A DNA stretch of 44,146 bases from Perkinsus chesapeaki. Taxonomy: Eukaryota > Perkinsozoa > Perkinsida > Perkinsidae. The notes beneath the pieces are model-generated. The model was given only the letters and a program-made list of their open reading frames with translations, was not told the origin of the DNA and ran no database searches. Within the stretch, counting starts at the first letter, position 1. Each line of letters starts with the position of its first letter. The stretch lies in the NCBI GenBank assembly GCA_013115145.1, contig JAAPAO010000274.1, positions 1 through 44,146 of the forward strand, given 5' to 3'. The position numbers and the translations under genes are program-made. Shown here one piece after another: positions 21,501-31,725 of the stretch.

Positions 21501-23046
21501 CATTTCGTAAACACTCTTTCCAATCCGATCACGAGCAGTCTGACTTACCCACTGCGGTGACGTTATCATCTGTCAAATTGGGACCAGCACCGCTCTGCGG
21601 AGTCGAGACCACCGGAACTGAAGGATCAAATGGTGAACGAGTTGCAAGCGGCAGAGCACGGACCTCCATCGGGAAAGCGCTGGAAGAACCTGAAACCAGA
21701 AAGATACTTTTTAGCTCGAGTAAAGACTCACTCCTCGCAAGAAGCATCCAATAGTAAATCCGTTACTCCTTCAAACGCGAGCATCTCCAGAGCATCTTCA
21801 ATCGGACCTGTATGCTCCGAAATTTTCCGTATGCCGGTCGAGTTCTAAGATATTCCAAACGCCACACCTCCTCGGTCGAGGCTGACAGCCAGTCGACTCG
21901 TGACCTCCTTTTTCATTTTTTCCCAGTCCTCAGTGTCCACGTCATACCTGATTGAATATCTTTTTCTCAGCAATTCGCCGACCCCCGAGATTTGGCGTAC
22001 GGTGGCGACGCGCTACGAACGCCGGAAGTAGCTTCTACTGTGGAGATACGAATTTGCCAAAAAATTCTCTTCGAATGGAAACCGTATAACGCGTTATCTC
22101 TGGTATGCTACATAACAACTCGACCGGGTAAACCATAGCGGATGGCAGAAGGGTAAGGAAAGAGGTGTGGCTCTAGGACGGTTACTAATATGAGGGGGAC
22201 AGCAATTGTGTGCTAAGGGGGACAGCAATTGTGTGCTAAGGGGGACAGCAATTGTGTGCTAAGGGGACAGTACACGTATGACCAACATGAAGTCGAGGAG
22301 AACTTCCTCGAGATCTCTGACTAGACTTTGTCTTTTCTACGCACTCGGATCCATTCGCACTCGAGAATTGAGAATATCCACTTTATCCCACAATCAACTC
22401 ACACTGCTGATATCTCGGCTACCGGATCTCCAATTGGCATGACCACCGTCGGCGGATTGAGAATTCGAGCTTCCAAGTGTGCTGTAAGATTCTTCTCTTC
22501 GTCGAACTGCGGTACGGGATCTGACCAGGGACTCATCTTGCCTCACAGACAAGTGGCCCTAATGCGGAGATACTATAGCAACTTTGATAGGAAATATGTT
22601 CGCCGAGCGAACGGGAACATCAAATGCTTTCCTTGTGGGAACATCCTTATGCTCCTCTATGACGACCTAAATCGGATCTACCTACATATCGGATATAGTA
22701 GTAGATCCGACCATCCCGAACGAGCTGCGCCACACCGATTGCTCAGATATCTTTTTACAGTGATATGAGCACCAAGAAATATCTTCACCAGATTAACGTA
22801 TCAAGTACGCTTCTTTCGGTTACTAGTATAAAGGTTTCCCGAAATTCCACGTCATCCATCCCGCCAGCACTTTAATCTACAATGAGTTGGCATATTGCAT
22901 TCTGTTTTCACCCTTTCACCAACAAGGATGCTCAAACCGTGCTATGAGGCATCTCCCGATAAATGCACCCAGAGTCGAGACTCACACAATTGTCCAGCTA
23001 CCAGTCCGACAATCACACAGCCACCGTAACGTGCATATCGAAACAT
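18507..23046 (-). CDS. Secreted, N-glycosylation-rich protein encoded by at least 17 exons
   Basis: Start ATG 23046 opens a short signal-peptide exon (FRYARYGGCVIVGLVAG) to a GTGAGT donor. Phase-consistent exons follow: 22986-23046, 22403-22541, 22287-22320, 21948-22034, 21732-21844, 21664-21689, 21549-21617, 21051-21371, 20928-21009, 20445-20694, 20355-20401, 20251-20297, 19971-20164, 19369-19668; then less certain exons near 19.2 and 19.05 kb, then 18752-18965 and 18507-about 18660 (TAG). Exon 21051-21371 carries about ten N-X-S/T sequons. Other visible segments are ARYRSSAVSSLYLIQGD, REYYRSLVLLHERWREHRN and FTDIGPNITIPVCDTV. No family is recognised. Several introns are 41-46 nt. The junction after 19369 does not keep phase, so one small exon is missing or wrong. 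Long plus-strand ORFs here are antisense shadows. Confidence 0.65.
19664..19718. repeat. Nested hairpin over an exon boundary
   Basis: CCCTCCTGTT and its complement enclose a second stem (GTGCACACC... pairing with ...TGTGTGCA). It spans the acceptor and first bases of the exon ending at 19668, so it could affect splice-site access. Confidence 0.6.
22194..22263. repeat. Three tandem copies of a 23-bp repeat
   Basis: GGGGGACAGCAATTGTGTGCTAA (23 bp period, described here by its core GGGACAGCAATTGTGTGC) occurs three times in a row, followed by a partial copy. It is inside the intron between exons at 22034 and 22287. A single copy occurs at about 18191. Confidence 0.8.
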
Positions 23047-23250
23047 CTTCCTCGGAAGTTCACAACTACCTTGAGATTGATACTTCTAAACTAGGACACA
23101 TTTGTTTATATCAGACAATATTAATATGTCACTTGCCAGGCCAGTATGCCATCTGTTGCAAGCGGGTCGTTTTGACCAGGTAAATGACTGTCTTAGTGAA
23201 TCAGCCTCACGGAATAATAATGTCAATAAAAATCAATGTTTCAAGGCCAT

Positions 23251-24921
23251 TTAGGCCATTGATGCCTCACTAGTGCCCTTCATCTCAATCTGCTTGCGGT
23301 CGTAATCGGCTAGAGCTGCTTGTACTGCCTGAGACATTGAAAACTCCATAACGTTCGATGTTCAAGTGGTAAATTATAAGACATTTGTATTATCAATAAT
23401 AATTAATTAATGTGACATGCTGCATTAAAGCCCTATTTATGAAAAGACCCGCTAATTCGAGATATCTTTCAGTTGCCGCTGAAGCAACTCGTTCGGGTAT
23501 TACAGATAATTCAACATTAATTTTCTACCGAAAATTTCCGTCAAAACATTCCAGAATATTTGCTACAACTAGAAATACCACTTTCATGAAAGATAATCGG
23601 AGGTCCCCATGTAAAGATATTGCAGTGATGGATCATCGCAATTACCGAGTACACTATCCCGGACTTGGACGACATGTATACAGTTGAACCCAATGAAGCG
23701 GGTTTGCCTCCCCCTTCCAAACAAAGTTGCGAAACTCTTAGAATTTCGCGAAAGCGCTGAAAATGCAGACTGCTAAATCTTGTATTAAAGACATTGACTT
23801 TCTATATCAATCCAAAGTACGTTGTATCACCAGTGGTGATTCACCACAATAGGCGTCACACGAAGGACGCTTTGGCATTGGCAGCTATCATTCTATTCTA
23901 TCACAAAGACACAGCCAACGAGCGCATCACAGACAAGGGTTTTACGCCTAAAGATTAATGCCGCCGGCGTATAACTGAGACTATCCATCATATACGACAA
24001 CAACTCTATACATAATTATCTGATATATAATTATATCTTACCTCTTCAACGAGTAGAGAGCAATGTATCTTCACAGGTGGTAACTTGAGATAACCCGAGA
24101 TGTCGGTGTTCTTCAATTCGGATGCCTCTTTTTGAGTCTTCCCTAAAAACAGAAACACTTAACGCCTAGCAGCAAATGATGAAGCCACTAAGCAGATATG
24201 CTACCAATAAAATTCTGCACTCAATCATCTCGCAGACTGCTGCTGCAGTTGTACGATAAAGACAAAGGGTCCCTCTGGAAATAGCTTGCAAATTAGATTT
24301 ATCCGCAAGAACAGCAACCCATGCATCGTAAGTGGAATTCGATCTTCGCCAGCGGCATCAGCTTACCCTTGATGATCTCAGTGGCCAGACTGCTGCTCGC
24401 AATTGCCGAACCGCAGCCAAATGTCTTGAACTTGGCGTCCTTCACAACACCGTCTTCGATCTTAACTTGTAACTGGACGACGTCACCACACGAAGCTTTA
24501 CCTAACAAAACCGGACACACTAACTGAAATACCTCCTTTACCGAGGAAGAATTTTCATTGACAATCGAGAACCATGGACTTTCGTAAATGCGACGCATCC
24601 ACGTGAAGTGCTCATGAACAGATATTTACATTTTATCTCAATATGATTATCTAATCGAGCCACAGAGCGTCTAGCACACGAAATCCATAATGTCTAGATC
24701 TCACCAACAACAGCAGTGCCGACGTTCGGGTCCTTCTTGTCGAGCTTGCCAGCATTGCGGGGATTCTTAAAGTGGTCTAAGACGTTATCGTGATACAATC
24801 TGAGATGGCGAAGAAGATTATTTATCCTGTACATCAAGACGGCTCACCTCGCCTGAGCCCTACAGAAGTATACAGGGCTCACTCGAACCACAGTGCTGGT
24901 CGGAAGGAAGGAACGAAGCAT
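23251..24921 (-). CDS. ISCU: Iron-sulfur cluster assembly scaffold protein, mitochondrial type
   Basis: The scaffold on which mitochondrial Fe-S clusters are built; it works with a cysteine desulfurase and frataxin. Five exons, all in phase: 24848-24921, 24705-24799, 24367-24501, 24042-24142, 23251-23328 (TAA 23251-23253). They code for 160 residues, slightly above the family's mature length because of an N-terminal extension. The first 24 residues (LRSFLPTSTVVRVSPVYF) are Arg/Ser-rich with no acidic residues, as in a mitochondrial presequence. Conserved features: HFKNPRNAG (34-42), CGDV with Cys61 and Asp63, DAKFKTFGCGSAIASSSLAT with Cys86, LPPVKIHCS with Cys129 and the chaperone-binding LPPVK. 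All three cluster ligands are present, so the protein should be functional. The frame is open above the chosen ATG, so a longer start is possible. The last intron is 713 nt. Confidence 0.95.
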
Positions 24922-25041
24922 TTCAAAGGAGCAGCGACAACGATATATGTTTTTGGTAACCCAATCTTGCCACGTAAAAAGCGCGCGCCATTCTAATCGA
25001 TATCTTTCAGAGCATCTTAAGGTTACATACACATTGTTAAT
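24922..25041. promoter_or_regulatory. Short divergent intergenic region (ISCU / membrane protein gene)
   Basis: Only 120 bp separate the predicted ISCU start (minus) and the ATG of the small membrane protein gene (plus). If both starts are right this is a bidirectional promoter. No specific motif is recognised. Confidence 0.4.
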
Positions 25042-28000
25042 ATGTCATCAATACAAACAGCTAGTTCAAGAAGACGTCCTCGTCGTCGTGGTGGTGTACC
25101 TACTGAAGATAACTTGGAGGAGATGGATGATCCTGAGGAAGAGAGAGCAATGGAAAGAGGACATTCCAGGATGGTGATGTGGTGACTTAATGGGACGAGT
25201 GTCGAAGCGCTAAACTCTCTGCTAAAGTGTTTGCTGATTTGATGTCGTGAGATTCCTTTTAATGTATATATCACGTGCATAGAACTATAGGATTCCTTTC
25301 AATGCACCTTCTGTGTACATAGAATTATAGGATTCCTTTCAATGCACCTTCTGTGTACATAGAACTATAGGATTCCTTTCAATGCACCTTCTATGTACAT
25401 AGAACTACAGGATTCCTTTCAATGCACCTTCTATTATAGGATTCCTTTTAGTGCACCCTCTATGTACATAGGACTATAGGATTCGTTATTGCACCTTCTA
25501 TTATAGGATTCCTTTTATTGCACCTTCTATGTACATAGGACTATAGGATTCGTTTCATTCCCAGTTGAAGAGCAAACCGTCTCCTCATGCAGATCGCTGA
25601 TTTCAGGTTCTGTTGTTTTTCTGTGGTATTTGGTCTGTCCTATCTGTTATTGCGACAATCATATTTGCCGTATTTGCTGCAAATAAAAGACAATCTAATG
25701 TAATAGATGAAGCCCGCTAGACTTGCTGAATAAGTGATCTGCTGAAGAGTTTGTTTTTGGCCGTCTCACCATCGAAGATATCTTACCACACCATAGTAAT
25801 CCGCTTTTGCTCTTCAGTTAACTCTTTTATCGGTTGTTTTCGCCTGTCTTCTCACGAGCCAAGCAGTGGTTACTTTTTATTCTGAGAATACTCAACCGAT
25901 GTTGACAAAGGCAGTGACTAAAGGATTTGGATGGGTAATATTAGGGCTGCGAAATGCCGGTTAAACTTTCATATTGATAGTGGAGGTTTCCTTCGATCGA
26001 TGGCGTCCCGCTTGTCTGATATTGTGACGTAACAGAAACGCTTCTTTTTCAGCTATTCCGGAATCCCCCTCGAATGGCCACTTTCGTGTGGATACTCACA
26101 ACTATTGGAGCCGTGGTAAGCAGTTGGAAGTGTTGCGCGCCCCGCATTTTCTGCCCAGACGGCTGGAAGCAGACCTAGTTTAAGCATAAAAGGAATTTAT
26201 TGTATGGACCGTCCATAAATCATGGTTATCCGTTATGAACCATGATGGATGACCATGTTATCGTTCGTAACGGACGATAACATGTGCCTGGAGGTTCCAG
26301 TCTGGAATTATGAGAAAAATGTTAATGCATTTACGTTGAATGTTAAATGATTCAACAGAACAATCATTGTACTACAATGGCAGCGCGAACCTTACTAGGT
26401 CAAGTGGAACACTTGAAATTGTAAATCACTATTCGGAAACCATGCCCTCCTGAATTCTCTACATTTCTCGATACCCAAGTCTCACTGGAAGCTTTTCAAA
26501 CCTAGTTCCTCGGAAGTCCCGGTGTTGATGTCGTTCTGCTCCCATACCCGAAATAAAAAACCAGCTCCCGAATGCATCTCTTTCTTTGGTATAGCGTTCA
26601 AATACTGCAATTCATGTGTTGGAAGGTGCTCCAAATTAGAGCCTCTAATCAAATGATGCGAACCACGAGTAAGACATTTGACCCCGCGCAGTATAGCACT
26701 TCCAGCCAGCGAGCTTCATATCTCCTCGCAACCCAACGACATAGTTGACGAGCTGAAATCACAATCGAGATGAATTCAACGTGACTTCTTGGCATCCTGG
26801 CAAAATATGAATGCCTAGCCAGAGCTCTATAGTTCTTCATGAACCTCCGCAGCTTGAAGAGTTTTCGTCAGCTTCGTCGCGTTTTAGCTGCACATCACGC
26901 AGGTCCTCCATATGCGGAGCCGATCTACTGAACTCCGGATAAATGGAGACGAACACAGTCTCTACTTGCTTGCAGAACTCTGCCGAAGACCAGGTACTTT
27001 CCCCAACTTGGGGGAAAGGATCTCAACAGGATCTCGAAGGCCCTCCTTTAGGGTCTCCGGCCCCATCATCCGTACAAGTCCATCTGCGTTTCTCAGGTCA
27101 ACAACGGATCTCTCACCACTAGCATCCCTGGCCAATGCGCCGACAGTCCACCCAAATACTATACAATAACTTCTTTCATCAATATTAATTATATCACTAA
27201 CAGCCGCAACACTACTTCTAAGAGCAAATACATGTATTTGACTTATAAGGCTTGATACCAGAAGCAGCGTGTATCGCTGTGATGCTCTCAGCATTAGTCT
27301 CTCCATTTTCCACTCGACGCTACGAAGCCGACCAAATGTTGCTGTGAGCGAGCCCGGGATGGTTTAAAGCCAGTAAATAGAATGCACCGAGCAGCAAAAC
27401 TGCGAGTCTTTCCTTGGTGTCGATGTCGGTTGACATGGCATTGTCTACACGGTGACAGTATTTATCGTTCATCATGGTTAACACAACCAGGTTGTGAGCT
27501 CCGTTTCGACCACTCGAGAGGCTATGACAACGAACTGTGTACTATATCCAGAACTATCTCCACTATAACCCCAGAACCGATTGAAGTGTTCACTTAACAC
27601 TGTTCAGTCCATACATGGCTAGGGGAAATCCCATCGAATATCCCTTAATATTCCAGCCCACAAATATCAATGGCTAACTCGTTGAGAATCGATTGCTCGA
27701 TATTATCGAGCTTACAAACGGAAACGAAGAAACTCGAGTCGGTTCGTTCAGGATATTTAATGGACGAGACTAGAAAATTCACGAGCAAATGGATTCATTT
27801 CCTCGTCGAAAACTCGGTCAATGTAGGAAGAGTGTTAGCCGCCGCCCCGGGTGGATTTTGTAGCTATTTTAGAGCTCGCAACTTGCGAGTCGCAAGGCGT
27901 GATTTTCAGGACTTCTGATTGCCGAAGTTTGCTCAAGCAATATATTATCCTCTCAGCGCACTCTTCCAAGCGAACCTTTGTGGGATTGGGAATTTCTAGT

Positions 28001-28475
28001 GCCTTTCAGCTTGAGTTGTTTCTCCCTTATATTTTCAGATTGTCTATGGGTTTCTAATATCTGCATTATCATCCCCGGCGGCACCCGGGACTCTCAAGAC
28101 TGCCGGCTTGATAACATTCATTATTATTGGTATAGCTTGGTTGAGTATATCTGTTGGCGTGGTGAGTACTTGGGTCTGTGTTTGTGAGAGTTTCCGGAGT
28201 TTCTGTTGATACCTGTCAAATTTACACTGTGAAGTCGGGTTGGTCTTCCTGAATATCCGACATTCATTAGACATCATAGAGCTTTTCCGCGATTCGGGAG
28301 ACAACTAGCAATTTTTCGTTCAGTCATCGAAATAGCTACCGTGGTGGTACCACGTTGATTTGCTTATTGACAGCTTATTCAATATATCGTTTTTCCTCAG
28401 TTGTTCTCGTCGATATTTCGAGATGTGAGATTCCAAGTAGGCGATGGCTGGGAAGAGCTGCATGAGACTGAGTAG
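25042..28475 (+). CDS. Small two-helix membrane protein, four exons
   Basis: Exons 25042-25173, 26053-26115, 28039-28161 and 28401-28475 all join in phase 0 at good GT-AG sites (donors GTGATG, GTAAGC, GTGAGT; acceptors TTTTTCAG, ATTTTCAG, TTCCTCAG). They give 130 residues. The N-terminus is basic (SSRRRPRRRGG) then acidic (EEMDDPEEE). Two hydrophobic helices follow: WILTTIGAVIVYGFLISAL (about 58-76) and LITFIIIGIAWLSISVGV (about 89-106). The C-terminal tail is charged (WEELHETE). Length and layout resemble TMEM230-type endosomal proteins, but the match is weak and not claimed. Intron 1 carries a 40-bp minisatellite. Intron 2 is 1.9 kb and contains an antisense gene. Confidence 0.6.
25252..25556. 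repeat. 40-bp minisatellite, about eight units
   Basis: Units begin GATTCCTTTCAATGCACCTT and continue to ...ACATAGAACTATAG (40 bp). Two units are shortened to about 27-29 bp by the same internal deletion, and the outer units are more diverged. It is inside intron 1 of the membrane protein gene. Confidence 0.9.
26219..26284. repeat. Two adjacent perfect or near-perfect hairpins
   Basis: ATCATGGTT...AACCATGAT (26219-26246) and CATGTTATCG...CGATAACATG (26254-26284); the second stem extends inward with one wobble pair to a TAA loop. In intron 2 of the membrane protein gene. Confidence 0.7.
26837..27306 (-). CDS. Small secreted protein, two exons, nested in an intron on the opposite strand
   Basis: ATG 27306 starts a signal peptide (LMLRASQRYTLLLVSSLISQ). 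One phase-0 solution uses exons 27076-27306 and 26837-26977 (TGA 26837-26839), giving 123 residues. Intron ends are GTACGG and CAGAG. The exact donor is uncertain because exon 1 stays open to about 26996 and a shorter intron is possible. The second exon is clearly coding (FCKQVETVFVSIYPEFSRSA, then a charged tail). No family is recognised. The gene lies entirely within intron 2 of the plus-strand membrane protein gene. Confidence 0.5.
27670..27918 (+). CDS. Doubtful small ORF inside intron 2
   Basis: 82 codons from ATG 27670, hydrophilic at first (TETKKLESVRSG). It may be a nested gene, an alternative exon or chance. No family is recognised. Confidence 0.22.
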   Translation: MANSLRIDCSILSSLQTETKKLESVRSGYLMDETRKFTSKWIHFLVENSVNVGRVLAAAPGGFCSYFRARNLRVARRDFQDF

Positions 28476-29061
28476 GCATCAGCCAGACATTAAGTTCCCG
28501 GTAACATCATTGTTAGGGAGCCTGGTACTATAGGACGCCCTAGTCGCATTTGAATACAAGTTTCTTAGTATCATTGAGTGATGTTAAATTGTTCCAATTT
28601 CCCTCTCTTGGAGTTGTGTTGTAGTTAATAAAAGAGACTGTAGATTTATATCATTGATGTAATATCAACTCCTCACAACCCCTTGATTAGTGTCGTTTAT
28701 TCGGTTAATTCAACTAATAAGTCAACGCATATAGCCAGGCTATAGTAGCCTGCCTGATGTCGGAGTCCGACAAATTTGCCAGTTTGTCTGCCAGACAGTG
28801 TCGGGCCGGTATTGCCGGTTCATTTCCACTAATATTCAGTGTAGGAGTGCTTTAGCTTTACATATTGTAATATATGTGTGAGGCTCGCCGTGTGTTGGAT
28901 CTAATAACTTATTGGCCTTGATAAGCCTTAGTAACTATGATAGCAGCGTTGACATTGTAAGCTGATGTGGAGATAGCCTGAAGATAGCACCCACTATACA
29001 TCATATTCAATATAATAGTGATTACCACTCCTTTTCTCTCAGGGGGTTCATTTATTACGTC
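28476..29061. other. Intergenic gap, no gene seen
   Basis: Lies between the membrane protein stop and the methyltransferase start, AT-rich near its right end. No convincing ORF, RNA gene or strong repeat. Confidence 0.5.
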
Positions 29062-29637
29062 ATGACCAAGACAAAACCGTTTACTCTACGCGAGGCTGCT
29101 GAGTTCAACCAGTACTGGTATTCTCGAAAGACAATCGAGACGCTCATCGATGAATTGCTGCATCTTCAAGAAAGTCGTAAACCCGAAGAAGGACCTCTGC
29201 GTGTTGCATGCCTGTCTACTCCGAGTGTATTTTTTACCATAGGAGCATCAAAAGAGCTCAAAGGTACACTAGATTGTTGGCTATTCGATTTCGATCCGCA
29301 ACTCCTCCAAGAGAAGAACTGTACAAAGTTTGACTATCGCGAGCCAGAGGGAATCCCACAGGATTTGATGCACGTTTTTGATTGCGTTGTAATTGATCCT
29401 CCCTTTATAACCAACGAAGTTTGGAAGAGTTACGCGATTGCCGCGAAGTTGTTGGGCACCGAAGGATCGGCCATTATCGGCTCGAGTGTTCGTGAAAACG
29501 GTGACCTTCTTCGAGATCTGCTTGGGATGTCGCCTGTCAAGTTTCAGCCATCGATTCCCAACCTTGTGTATCAGTATGACTTTTTCACTAACTATCTGGC
29601 TGATGGCCCACTTGGGCAGATCAATACTGAAGTCTGA
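29062..29637 (+). CDS. EEF1AKMT1: eEF1A lysine N-methyltransferase (N6-adenine-MTase-like fold)
   Basis: Class I SAM-dependent methyltransferase of the EEF1AKMT1 (formerly N6AMT2; yeast Efm5) family, which methylates a lysine near the N-terminus of translation elongation factor eEF1A. Intronless, 191 residues, close to the family's usual length of about 200-215. Visible features are EFNQYWYSRKTIETLIDEL (14-32), the family's N-terminal FWYS-type motif; VACLSTPSVFF (48-58), the SAM-binding strand region; WLFDFDPQ (73-80); and the catalytic DPPF at 112-115. The ATG at 29062 is the first in frame and fits the family's start. A polyadenylation-like AATAAAC follows 17 bp after the stop. No frameshift or missing key residue is seen. 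Confidence 0.93.
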   Translation: MTKTKPFTLREAAEFNQYWYSRKTIETLIDELLHLQESRKPEEGPLRVACLSTPSVFFTIGASKELKGTLDCWLFDFDPQLLQEKNCTKFDYREPEGIPQDLMHVFDCVVIDPPFITNEVWKSYAIAAKLLGTEGSAIIGSSVRENGDLLRDLLGMSPVKFQPSIPNLVYQYDFFTNYLADGPLGQINTEV

Positions 29638-30598
29638 CATGCTTGCGTGATGAAATAAACATTTTCCATAAAGCATCGAAACTTGCGTTTCAGGTAGTCC
29701 CGACGCACTGCCAACTCGAGGAGCAGCACTCACGCTAGGGTAACAATCATTCCTACTGGGGGTTCCCAGAAAACCATTTCCCACGCAATTCTGGCCGAGC
29801 GTGGCTGCCGATCTACACTTTCAAAATTCCACGCAACGCAACGACGCACCTTTGATATTTTGGATATAAGTTTCATCTGACACCCTTCATGCAGTTTTCA
29901 GTCCCCGACGGTACTCAAAGCATTGAGAAGTACATCCTACACCCCCTCACACAATTTTAGCAAAAGTTGTGCGCGACCTAAAAAGTGAGTTCTACTGAAC
30001 ATTTAGCGCCCATACTTCTGTACCCACAGCTTTTGTGGACTTATAAATCCTACCTTTCTAGGATGGTCATTAAGGTCCTTTGTCCCTGAACCGAGTTTCT
30101 GTTTCTCAAGGTTTTTTTTGAGTGGAAGTGAACAGTAACACTTTTGAAAACCGAAAGAGGAGCTCCTCTGTTTGCAACTACACTTATCGCGAGCACAAGG
30201 CGTTGTTAGTGAAACTCCTGAAGGATCTCAGGTATGATGGGTGGGGAATAAGCGTCCCCCTCCCTCCCTGTTGACTAACGCTGCTCGTATGTTTGAACTG
30301 GGAAGGTCAACTACGAAGTGTCGAGATCTTGGTCCTAATCCAAACGCTTAAAGCATCCTAGACACTCGACTAACACAACGTAACGAGTTCGGTTTAATGG
30401 GGACGAGTATACATCTGGCGGCAAGGAATATATACTCAATATAAGACTATACTAAATATGGGACATAACTAGATTGTACTACAATAATTGGATGGCGAAG
30501 CCGCTCTTCAATGAATACAGATGCTCCACAGGAGGAAAAATCAATAAGCGTTTAAAGCTTGTTGGTCTCGCTAGTAGAATTGAAGCTACTTGAAGGCA
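29638..30598. other. Intergenic gap, no gene seen
   Basis: Nearly 1 kb with a possible polyadenylation signal at its left edge and no convincing ORF, RNA gene or repeat. Confidence 0.5.
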
Positions 30599-30976
30599 TT
30601 AGCAAGATGGGAACCATTCAAGGCCAGCACTTCCACCGACATTCCAGGCATTATATCCTTCGTCGTATACAAACTCACTCCACCACTTAGGATCCCAATT
30701 CCAACTGCCTTCCTTCCATATAGAAGTATCTTTCATAGTCAGCCATTTAGTTTGGTTGTCAAAAAGGTATTCGCTATGTCTGCTGGACCAAGACGAACCG
30801 AACCAATAAACCAGGTCGATCTTGACTGACTCTTTGGTCGAGTTGAAGGTGGGCCTCATCATATACCACATCCATTTAGCATTTTTACAGTATTGGTGCC
30901 CTTGAAAGGGCCATTTGCTGCCCACTGACACCATCACATTGAGAGCAAAGGTTAGCAGAATAGTCAAAGAAGCCAT
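30599..30976 (-). CDS. Tryptophan-rich secreted protein, 125 residues
   Basis: ATG 30976 starts a clear signal peptide (ASLTILLTFALNVMVSVGS, 2-20). The mature chain of about 105 residues is very rich in Trp and other aromatics (KWMWYMM, WFGSSW, WNWDPKWWSEF) with few Cys. Such composition is typical of carbohydrate-binding or other extracellular proteins, but no known domain is recognised. Intronless as read. Confidence 0.75.
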   Translation of the reverse strand: MASLTILLTFALNVMVSVGSKWPFQGHQYCKNAKWMWYMMRPTFNSTKESVKIDLVYWFGSSWSSRHSEYLFDNQTKWLTMKDTSIWKEGSWNWDPKWWSEFVYDEGYNAWNVGGSAGLEWFPSC

Positions 30977-31725
30977 GGGTAAACGTTGAAGCTACTGGAC
31001 AGGAATTATGAACGCTTCTATGATAGAGATCCAGCCAGGAGTCCTCGCCGAGGATGATGCAGTTCAACTGTTTCATCAGTAACTGATGCAGCAGTTGAAA
31101 CAAAAGCTTAGGTGAGTGAAAATCATAGGGTATGCAAATGCAATTCATGCGTGCTCACACGCTTCACTACATCCTTCATATGCAAATGCTTCCGCCAGTT
31201 CTATTGACTGCCTTGATACACTCATCTATTATAGGTGCTCAGTGAGTTATGCTCACCTTCTCACAGGTTAGTTCTTCATAACATCCAGTCTCGAGCCGCT
31301 TACGTACCATCATCAGCAAGAATGGCGCACCGTGTGAGCATTTGTAGTGATTTTATGGATTTTATGGAGATGTTAGCTAATGGTATAGAGCAAATACCTT
31401 ATTATTTATAGTTACGATCAGATTAGAAAAGTGATTGATGGCGTTTTGATGCCAGTAAATCGTTATCAGACTTTATGTGTAGCACAAGATATTGTGTGTA
31501 GCGTAAAATAGCGTGCTTGTAGGGAGCGCACGTTGTGTGTTGGTTGCACCACCCATGGCAGTTTCGGGGTCACCCGGGGTTGAGTTAGTCAGTTGAACTC
31601 GCAAAGCTAAGAGATCTCTATGGTCGAGTCTTTTATACCTTGTATGAGGCTTTGAGAACGCTTTATACTTAGGGGTTTTTTATTGTTCTTGTTGCTCGGT
31701 CAACCATTATCACTACTAGCACTAA
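30977..31725. other. Intergenic gap with small inverted repeats
   Basis: No convincing gene. Around 31050-31115 there are short inverted repeats (GTTGAAAC/GTTTCAAC-type and an AAGCTTAGGTGAG word). The right end is AT-rich upstream of the next ORF. Confidence 0.45.

Noticed and set aside
21354-21569. 71-codon minus-strand ORF as a separate gene
   Set aside because: It mostly falls in the intron 21372-21548 of the larger gene, and phase matching across that intron is exact.
22328-22768. 146-codon plus-strand ORF
   Set aside because: The minus strand carries the better coding exon 22403-22541 with a phase-consistent donor and acceptor.
29281-29784. 167-codon minus-strand ORF
   Set aside because: Antisense to the intact eEF1A methyltransferase gene.
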